64,000 bases of DNA, taken from positions 33,355,141 to 33,419,140 of the forward strand of contig OX421500.1 of the NCBI GenBank assembly GCA_949126835.1. The letters run 5' to 3'. A program made the position numbers and the translations under genes. Under the pieces are notes generated by a model. The model was not told the DNA's origin. It made no database searches and was given only the letters and a program-made list of their open reading frames with translations. The stretch comes from Anisus vortex (lineage: Eukaryota; Mollusca; Gastropoda; Planorbidae). Each line of letters starts with the position of its first letter. Position 1 is the first letter of the stretch. Shown here one piece after another: positions 56,116 through 64,000 of this stretch.

Positions 56116-56772
56116 ACTCTCTTGTAAAAAGTTTAAACAGATGGAAAAGGAAAAAAACCTCGACCATTAGGCCTATCCATTAAGCCATTGAAAAATATAA
56201 GCTTAATAAATAACCATTTATTGGTGGATCTATAACTTTGTCGCCACATATTGCTTAAATTATATGGTAGGTGTAAGTTGTCTGTTTCTGTACTTCATTC
56301 ACTCACACATATCTTCGAGGCGTTCATAAAAGTACTTAACACTCCAGGAACAGTAAAATATATAGATAAGTTTATTCACACACATATAAATTTTATGTCC
56401 TCACAATTCATATGAATATCCATGCACAATGATATCTGTATATATATTCACTCAATAGCATTGCAATTTATAAAATACTATTTACAGAATAGATTCACAG
56501 AGATCTCTCATATTATGTCCATTACAAAATCTCCACATAAAAATACAGCTCCTCTCTCTACAAAAGCTGAATGCCCACTACCCTACCAATGTCAAGTCTC
56601 GTAACCTTTCCTCCGATCTTTTCTAACCTAACACGTGAATTAACAACACAACTGCGCAATTATTATAGTCTCCGTCTGCCTTTGCTATCCAAGGTCAAGG
56701 TCTACTCTTCTTTTCATTGGTTATCTCTCTTTGACCATAGACTATTTATTATGTTCTATTTCAATCACTGAC
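56116..56772 (-). repeat. Probable 3' LTR region of the second LTR element
   Basis: On the minus strand a TGTGTCAGTGATTG start follows a purine tract and would be the LTR start. The LTR's other end could not be fixed because no partner LTR was found. Contains no gene. Confidence 0.35.
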
Positions 56773-56790
56773 ACACCCCCCTTGCCCATA
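56773..56790 (-). other. Polypurine tract of the second LTR element
   Basis: On the minus strand, GGGCAAGGGGGG lies directly before TGTGTCAG. Confidence 0.55.
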
Positions 56791-56992
56791 AATAAAATGA
56801 CATTCATGGCATTTTTATATCCAAAACATAATTAATACATCTATATAAGTCATAAATCAATACATAGATTATGTTATATATAAATAAATCATACATGTAA
56901 TAATATTTGTAATATTTGTTAGTATAGTTTGTTAGTTATTGTTAGTAGACAATGTTAGTAAGTGTAATTATGTACAATGAGTTTGTGACTGT

Positions 56993-59572
56993 TTACATGG
57001 CTAATCTTGACAATATGTCGGGTATGTGATTGTCTGTCCCTTTAATACTTTGTATGTTAAACTGGTAATCACTAAGTTTCATTGCAAATTTATTGATCCT
57101 ATTATTGTTCACGTTGCTCACATTGAAATTAATCAAAGGTTTGTGATCTGTAAATATTGTAAATTTACGACCTAACAAATATCTTCTTAGTTTAGTTACT
57201 GCCCATACAATGGCCAAACCTTCCAACTCAATTACAGAGTACTTTTCCTCTGCTTTTGTCAGTGATCTACTTATATACAATGCTGGTTTGTAAATACCCA
57301 TAATTTTCTTTTCTTTTTTATTTGTCATATTACTATTTTCCTCCAGACAATGTTTCATTAAACATGCACCAAGACCTTGCCTAGAGGCATCAGTAGCTAA
57401 AATGATTGTATCTTTAGCTTAAATGGTAGTTAAAATTGGTTCTTTAGAAAATAGTATTTTTAAATTTTGCATTGCTTTTTCACATTCTGAAGTCCAATTA
57501 ATTTTTGTATTAGATTGACCTTTCCTTGTTAAATTTACAAGTGGTTTTACTATTTGACTGTAATTTTCAACGAAATCTCTATAGTAACCAAATAGTCCTA
57601 ACAAAGCTCTGACTTGTTTTTTTGTTTCAGGCTTCTTTATGTTCACCATTTTTTCTTGCATCCTATCAATTGGTTGTATTGCCTGATCTTTAAATTTATG
57701 TCCTAAAAATTCAATTTCATTCTGAGCTAATTTCATCTTTTGTGGTGAAATAGTTAGATTATGTTCAGCTAGTATTGCTAACAATTCTTCTAAAACTTTC
57801 AAATGTTGTTCCCAAGTCTCAGTGAATATGCAAATATCATCTACATAATGAACAATATTGGGATGTCTAGGTATTATTTTGCGCATCATTTTAGTAAATG
57901 TTGCAGTACTATTAATCAATCCGAAAGGCATTACATTCCATTCATATAATCCTTGATCTGTTGTAAATGCCGTGTATTGTTTAGATTGTTCCTGCATAGG
58001 AATTTGCCAAAATCCTCTAGTTAAATCTAAGGTAGAGAATATTTTTCCTTTCTCTATCTCATTAACAATGTCTTCTATAATAGCTAAGCCTTCCTGGTCT
58101 ATTTTTGTAACTGCATTCAGTTTTCGATAATCACAGCATAATCTAATGCTATTATCTTTCTTCTTGACTATCACCATAGGTGACGAAATTTGTGATATCG
58201 ATTTGCGTATCAGCCCTTCTTTTAACAATGTATCTAACTCTTTCTCAACATTTGCTTTCTGCATTTGGGGTACCTGATATACTTTGGCTCTAAAATGTGT
58301 TTCATCATTTAATTCTATACAGTGTTCTATTGTCTCTGTATGACCAGGTTTGTCTGAAATTACTTTTTCAAATTTCTTTAATATTTCCTTCACTTCTTTG
58401 ATTTGTAATTCTTTTAAATGAGCTAAAGAAATGTCTTTATAGCTTTTAGTATTGCTATTTTGTAGTACATTACAATTTTGCACTTGTGAAACATTTGTGT
58501 CATCATTCAGTTTTATCACTACATAATCTTCACTACTATTTTCAGACGTCACATTATGTTCAATTTTGTTAATGTTTTCAGCTGTCACTGAATATTTTCT
58601 AAGATCATTGATATGAAATTTTCTTATAGAGTCTTTTACCGAGATTTCATATGAAACTGTATTAATTCTTTTTTTAACAGTATATGGACCATGCCATTCC
58701 TTATTACTATTTGTTGGTGTTGGTGAAAAAACCAATACTAGATCATTAGGTTTCAAGGTTCTCAAATACCTATGTTTGTTTTTTATTTCTCTTTGTTTTT
58801 GTCCTGACATTTTTAAATTTTCATTGGCTTTTTTATTTACATAACCAAGTTGAGATTTTAAATCTTCAATATACTCTTCTGTATTATACTCAATGTCATC
58901 ATTATCAAGTATTGTACTTTTGAAATTGTCCAAAGGACTATTGGCTTGTCTTCCAAACATTAGTTCAAATGGTGAATAATTAGTTGTCTGGTGTATAGCA
59001 TTACGATATGCGAACAAAAGCATAGGTAAATAAACATCCCATTCCTTAGGCTTATCTATACAGCATTTTTGGATCATTAGTTTGATTGTCTGGTTAAATC
59101 TCTCCACACATCCATTCGACTGTGGATGATATCGAGTGGAAAATATCTGGGTTATTTCTAGCAATTCATGGAATGCTTTAGTTAAATTGGAAACAAACTG
59201 TGTCCCATTGTCACTTAATATGTCCATAGGAAAACCATACTTTGTAAATACGGACAACAAAGCCGTACAAATGCGTTCAGATGTTATGTCTTTCAGTGGA
59301 ATAACCTCTACCCATTTTGTGGCTAAGTCAATGATAACTAAAGCAAATCTGTTTTTATTAGTTTTAGTCATTGTCATGGGACCTATTATGTCTATTGCAA
59401 CCTTATGAAATGGTATTCCTATCACATTAAATTCTTGAATGGGAGCTATGTGAGTAGATGTGTTCTTATTTTTTCTTAAACAACTATTACAACATTCTTT
59501 TATGTGATGTTGAATGTCTCTTTTCATTCCCTTCCACCAAAAATTTCTTTTTACTGTATGGTACTGTGTACC
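56993..59572 (-). pseudogene. Integrase-first gypsy-type Pol, truncated and interrupted by a stop
   Basis: On the minus strand the frame runs from about 59572 (an in-frame stop lies just upstream) to 56993. It starts in the integrase zinc region (NFWWKGMKRDI, then CCNSC). Next come the integrase core (IDIIGP, LSDNGTQF, CVERFNQ), a GPYTV module, RT (LCCDYRKLN; VDD in HYVDDICIF) and RNase H (LATDAS, FTDHKPL, and a DILSRL end). A single TAA at 57419-57421 breaks the frame at the RT-RNase H junction, and the frame is the same on both sides. Gag, protease and the 5' LTR are absent. The RT motif is VDD rather than the LDD of the first element. Same domain order as the element at 36-43 kb but clearly a different lineage. 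Not functional as found. Confidence 0.9.
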
Positions 59573-60435
59573 AACTTAATCATATACTGATATGATTAAT
59601 AACACAGATTCTATATATTAGTTATACTAAAATGTGACCCAATGATAATCAAAGCTTGATGACTTACATGATTATTTGTTCACATTTATATTTTTATAGA
59701 GTTCGTCAAAGCTTGATGACTTATATGACTAGTCTCTTTCTTGACCTAATCACACTAAGTTCCTACGGTAGGACAATAAATGTGCAATGATAAAAATTTA
59801 TTTACTCACCATGAATTACTTGAGTCAAATGAAAGTTCAACTTCTGGACCACCCCAAAATTTACTGTGTTACAAAGCTTATTTTATGACTATTTATACAA
59901 TGTACTGAATCTGTATGTGCGCAATATTATGTTACCTCACAACTATGTTATTGCATCTTTTAAAAGAATTCAAAACTTAATTATATTATTTACAGTACTC
60001 CAATGTTATTTGCATAATAAATTATTTGCTACTTTCCAAATAATGCATATGAACACAAAAAACAAAATAATTGCTGCTTTAAATAGACAATACCAAGAGG
60101 AATTCAACAATAGAATTACAATATATAAACATTGACCAAACAATATGATGTTTTAATAACAATACAACAATTATTTACGATCACAAACAAGACTTACACA
60201 GCTAACGACTATATTTGTAAATAAAACAAATATCCCTATAGAATCATCTACATTAAAACCTCGAAAAGAAACAGAATTAGAGTAAAGACAGAAGTAAAAG
60301 TATTGAGGTCTTAACATAGACTACCTCCAACCTCCCACACATATATATTGTATACATATAACATGAAATTATTATATTTAACAAAGTAATTACTGATAAA
60401 GAAAGGCAGTAATTACATATAAGAAAGAGGATATA
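59573..60435. other. No gene seen between the two retroelements
   Basis: AT-rich DNA with a short duplicated TCAAAGCTTGATGACTTA (59650, 59706). Not recognisably part of either neighbour. Confidence 0.4.
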
Positions 60436-60522
60436 GTAACGATCAGTGTCAGTTTCTTCAATGACTTGATGTAACGATAGTAACGATCAGTGTCAGTTTC
60501 TTCAATGCCTTGATGTAATGGT
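60436..60522. repeat. 44-bp tandem duplication
   Basis: Two copies of GTAACGATCAGTGTCAGTTTCTTCAATG(A/C)CTTGATGTAA..., starting at 60436 and 60480. Confidence 0.9.
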
Positions 60523-60678
60523 AACACAATATTCCGACTATGACGAGTCTGAAAGTTTTACATATCCATGTATGACTAGCATACGGTAGGCACACTATGA
60601 CAATTGTGTGTAGCCATAAAAAATTACCTAGTTGATAAAACTAAAATATTAAGATGTGACAATAATGAAATGATTTGA

Positions 60679-63600
60679 CTACAAATAGGAGCAGAAAACA
60701 ATCCTTTATTAATTCTAATTATTTATACCCCACCCGAGAATTCCCCATATGCCCAACCTGATTTTTTCAATATTCTAGAAAAGGAAATAATCGATAAAAG
60801 AAATATCACTAACAATATAATCATAATGGGTGATTTTAACGCTCATACCAAAGAAAGAGAAGATTACATAATAGACTCCAAAACAAGTCCCCACGAACTC
60901 TATGTAGAAATAAGTGCCCAGACAGAAGAAACGCTTAAAAGAAAAGACATTCCACTCAAACGTATAAACGTAGATACGACAATACCGAATAACTGGGGCC
61001 GCAAACTAATCGAAACATGTAAAAACACAAACATGTTAATAATGAATGGAAGGAAGGGGTTACTGTCACATAAACCTACGACTACATTTAGCACAGTAAT
61101 CGATTACTTACTAGCAGACAATGACCTTTTTCACAAAATTAGGAATCTAATAATCCACGACTTTGATCACTTATTTTCAGATATCCATTGTTTAATATCA
61201 TGTGAATATGAGATTGAGACTGGTGGATCAAATAAACCTGGAAATGCGAGTAGACGACTAATTAATACACCAGTGGTAGAGATCATTAAACCGTGGGTGC
61301 CAACTAAATCTAAGAACTATTTTGAAATGGTAGAAAAACAAAACAAAAACAGTATAAATCTGAAACTAGACGAATTACTAGAAAGAAGTGACCTTTGTAA
61401 CTCCCCTGAAAACAAAAAACAAGAAATAAATAACATAGTAGATGAAATAAATAAAATATTAATACAATCTGCAACTGAAATATTTGGCATAAATCGATAC
61501 CCTAATGATAAAAATAACCTAAGAAAAAATAAACCCTGGTTTACACTTATATGTAGACAAAAACGAAGATTATACCTTAAAGCAAGAAGAATGAATAGTA
61601 CCCTCAAAACCAAAGGCTCACTTGAAAGTTTAAAAACACACAGTAAAAACTACAAGCGTGAAATGAACACCGCTATAAATAAATATGAAAACAAAATGAG
61701 AAATAAAATAAAAAATCTGAAAGAAAAGAATCCAAAAGAATACTGGCGTATTCTAAAGGATAAAAACAGAAAAGAAGATTATAATGAAATTAGTATTGAC
61801 GAATTGTTCCATTTTTTCAAATCCCAAAACGAAACGACAGACAACAGTTGCATGAACCCAATAAAAACCAATTTAACCGCACCTAACTTAGATACGACAA
61901 GACTTAATGGTGAAATAACATATAATGAAGTGTTATCAGCCATCAATAAAACTAGAAATAATAAAAGCTGCGGACACGATAAAATTTTTAATGAATATAT
62001 AAAATGCACAAAGGTTATAATGATACCCACATACGTAAAATTATTTAATGTTATCCTAAAAGATGGAATTTTCCCCGAAAGCTGGTCACTAGGGATGATA
62101 TGTCCAATATATAAAAATAAAGGCAGCAAGGCAAAACCCGAAAACTTTAGACCAATTACCTTATTATCATGCTTAGGTAAAATATTCTCATCCATTCTTA
62201 ATGTACGAATGGAGATGTTCCTTGAAGAGCACAACCTATTAAACGAGAATCAAATGGGTTTTAGAGAAAGTTATTCTACAACGGAAGCATCATTTATCCT
62301 ATATGCGCTTAGCTTTTTAATAAAAAATAAAGGTGACAAACTGTTCTGTGCATTCATTGATCTCAAAAGAGCTTTCCCGTCTATTAAAAGAAAATTACTC
62401 TGGGCAAAAATGTTAGATATAGGCATAGATAGAATTTTCCTTAAATGTATACAGGGGTTATATAGAGATATTAAATCGACAGTAAAATTAAATACAAACC
62501 TGACACCGTTATTTAACTGCGAAGCAGGACTAAGAGAGGGAGAACATCTGAGCCCTCTATTATTTTCTATGTTTATTAATGACTTAGATTCTTATTTAGA
62601 ATTAAAAGGCGCAAGTAGCTTAACTATCAGCAACGATAACAACGCAGATTTACTAAAAATATTCACATTATTATATGCTGACGACACAACAATCCTAGCT
62701 AAAACCGCAAAAGAATTACAGAAAAACTTAAACATTTACAGTAACTATTGCAAGGAGAACCACTTAAACATAAATGAAGATAAGACCAAAATAATGATAT
62801 TCGGTAGAAAGGGTAGGGTAGGAAATCAGAAATTTGTACTAAATAATAATATTATAGAAATAGTTTCTAAATTTAAATACCTGGGAATAATCTTCTCAAC
62901 TAACGGTTCTTTCTCAGAACACAGGAAATATTGTAAGATAAAAGGTACTAATGCTATGTTCAATCTTCTCAGAAAATGCCATACACTAAGCTTGCCCATA
63001 GATAGTCAAATTGATCTATTTGATCAAACAGTACTACCTATACTAACCTACGGTTGCGAACTATGGGGTATGGAAAATTGTGACATTTTAGAAAATATTA
63101 GACTACGATATTTTAAGATGATTTTAAAATTGAACACAAAAACACCAAATTATGTAGTGCTAGGCGAAACAGGCAAACTTTATATAAGATCATTTATTAA
63201 AAAAAGAATGTTACACTTCTGGATCAAAATAGCGACCGGCAAAGAAAGCAGGATTTCTAAAATAATTTATAACATTTTACTTAAAGAGCACCTGGTTGAA
63301 AAATGCAAATGGTCCGCCAATATAAAGTTACAACTAGAACAACTAGGATTGGGATATATTTGGTTAGAACAAGATATAATAGATACTAAACTTTCAAAAT
63401 CAATAATTAACTTACGTATAAATGATCAAAGTAAACAAGAACTTTATGAGGGTATGCAAATAAGCAATAAAGGTAAATTATATAGCGCTCTAAAATATAA
63501 ATCTGACTGGGAAAATATTCCACCCTTTTTAAATAAATTACATCTGAAAGAAGCTATCCATATACTAAAAATACGAACAAGTAACAATAATTTCCCTGTT

Positions 63601-63855
63601 GAACTGGGTCGCCACTCCAGAATAGATTATAATTTAAGATTATGTCCCCTTTGCTTAAAAGATATAGGAGATGGATTTCACTATTTACTTCAATGTGTGC
63701 ACTTCAATGCCCAACGAAAAATGTATCTAAAAAAATATTACTATAACAGACCTAATGTAGAAAAAATGTCGGAACTGCTTAATTCTAGCTCTCTAAAAGA
63801 ACTTAAAAAACTAAGCATATTTTCAAAAATACTAGTATCTGCTTTTAAAAAATGA
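60679..63855 (+). CDS. LINE polyprotein: endonuclease C-terminal part plus reverse transcriptase
   Basis: An open frame from 60679 (after a TGA at 60676) to the stop at 63855. From the ATG at 60826 it encodes 1009 aa. It begins inside an apurinic-type endonuclease (IIYTPPENSPYA, then MGDFNAHTKE, the conserved GDFN motif). The reverse transcriptase follows with SCGHDKIFNEYIK, FRPITLLSCLGKIFS, FIDLKRAFPS, the LLYADDTTIL active site (about residue 620) and KFKYLGIIF. A C-terminal Cys/His segment CPLCLKDIGDGFHYLLQC lies at about 938-956. There is no RNase H. The endonuclease's first part is missing, either truncated or out of frame. No stop interrupts the remaining 1050 codons, so the copy is young. 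The clade (RTE or CR1/Jockey side) cannot be settled by eye. Confidence 0.9.
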   Translation, partial: LQIGAENNPLLILIIYTPPENSPYAQPDFFNILEKEIIDKRNITNNIIIMGDFNAHTKEREDYIIDSKTSPHELYVEISAQTEETLKRKDIPLKRINVDTTIPNNWGRKLIETCKNTNMLIMNGRKGLLSHKPTTTFSTVIDYLLADNDLFHKIRNLIIHDFDHLFSDIHCLISCEYEIETGGSNKPGNASRRLINTPVVEIIKPWVPTKSKNYFEMVEKQNKNSINLKLDELLERSDLCNSPENKKQEINNIVDEINKILIQSATEIFGINRYPNDKNNLRKNKPWFTLICRQKRRLYLKARRMNSTLKTKGSLESLKTHSKNYKREMNTAINKYENKMRNKIKNLKEKNPKEYWRILKDKNRKEDYNEISIDELFHFFKSQNETTDNSCMNPIKTNLTAPNLDTTRLNGEITYNEVLSAINKTRNNKSCGHDKIFNEYIKCTKVIMIPTYVKLFNVILKDGIFPESWSLGMICPIYKNKGSKAKPENFRPITLLSCLGKIFSSILNVRMEMFLEEHNLLNENQMGFRESYSTTEASFILYALSFLIKNKGDKLFCAFIDLKRAFPSIKRKLLWAKMLDIGIDRIFLKCIQGLYRDIKSTVKLNTNLTPLFNCEAGLREGEHLSPLLFSMFINDLDSYLELKGASSLTISNDNNADLLKIFTLLYADDTTILAKTAKELQKNLNIYSNYCKENHLNINEDKTKIMIFGRKGRVGNQKFVLNNNIIEIVSKFKYLGIIFSTNGSFSEHRKYCKIKGTNAMFNLLRKCHTLSLPIDSQIDLFDQTVLPILTYGCELWGMENCDILENIRLRYFKMILKLNTKTPNYVVLGETGKLYIRSFIKKRMLHFWIKIATGKESRISKIIYNILLKEHLVEKCKWSANIKLQLEQLGLGYIWLEQDIIDTKLSKSIINLRINDQSKQELYEGMQISNKGKLYSALKYKSDWENIPPFLNKLHLKEAIHILKIRTSNNNFPVELGRHSRIDYNLRLCPLCLKDIGDGFHYLLQCVHFNAQRKMYLKKYYYNRPNVEKMSELLNSSSLKELKKLSIFSKILVSAFKK

Positions 63856-64000
63856 AAAAAGGTTAGAAATGTTTAAGTATTTTAACATGTTGGTTTGTCA
63901 CTATGCTAATGAGAGATAGTCGTAGAAGTAATGTAATATACTAAGCCGCAAGAAAAATTGTGAATGATTTCTTAAATGTTCGTTCTCACTATGTCAAGGG
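63856..64000. other. LINE 3' flank, right edge of the window
   Basis: Short AT-rich 3' sequence; the element's end is not visible. Confidence 0.5.

Noticed and set aside
59830..59870. Primer site and LTR edge for the second LTR element (TTTTGGGGTGGTCCAG on the minus strand)
   Set aside because: It looks tempting, but the sequence beyond it does not match the presumed 3' LTR at 56.1-56.8 kb, so an LTR pair is not supported.

Overview
The window looks like nuclear DNA of an animal, most likely a heterobranch (pulmonate) snail. It is AT-rich and full of microsatellites and minisatellites. Genes have spliced signal-peptide exons with GT-AG borders. Transposon relics include hAT, LINE, tRNA-derived SINE and Ty3/gypsy elements. 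The snail assignment is an inference from this mix and from the gene type; no marker gene is present. No prokaryotic feature, rRNA or CRISPR array was seen. The host-gene content is six genes, all on the minus strand and all with the same plan: a short signal-peptide exon, a phase-2 intron, then one large exon that carries the rest of the ectodomain, one transmembrane helix and the tail. Genes A1 to A4 (3.8-4.9, 11.4-13.3, 18.9-19.8 and 24.2-26.2 kb) form a tandem family of 219-236 aa type I membrane proteins. Their sequences have diverged, but eight extracellular cysteines keep almost fixed spacing, and the basic tails are short. Genes B1 (34.2-44.5 kb) and B2 (48.8-51.2 kb) are two paralogues of 495 and 554 aa. 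Each has a cysteine-rich ectodomain, a Thr/Asn-rich stalk, one membrane helix and a cytoplasmic tail of over 300 aa with about a dozen tyrosine motifs, many of the YxxL/V type and some matching the ITIM consensus. A plausible reading is a cluster of cell-surface recognition genes: the A family with little signalling capacity of its own, the B family able to recruit SH2 proteins. It recalls the clustered, polymorphic single-pass membrane genes described in Biomphalaria (Guadeloupe resistance complex and similar clusters). I cannot test that link here. Mobile DNA fills most of the rest. An apparently intact LTR retrotransposon (36.1-43.3 kb, 596/599-bp LTRs, one 1611-codon gag-pol frame) sits in the B1 intron, inside a foldback MITE. 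Its integrase lies before the reverse transcriptase, the unusual order of Gmr1-like gypsy elements. A second, broken element at 57.0-59.6 kb has the same order. A long LINE frame closes the window (60.7-63.9 kb). Two related hAT copies separate A1/A2 and A2/A3. SINEs, MITEs and LINE 3' ends are scattered throughout. Minisatellites lie in introns or at 3' ends of the genes; one at A1 is built from the end of its coding sequence. The long stretches at 4.9-5.9, 17.7-18.8, 20.3-21.6, 30.0-33.1 and 52.2-54.9 kb show no gene that I can support.
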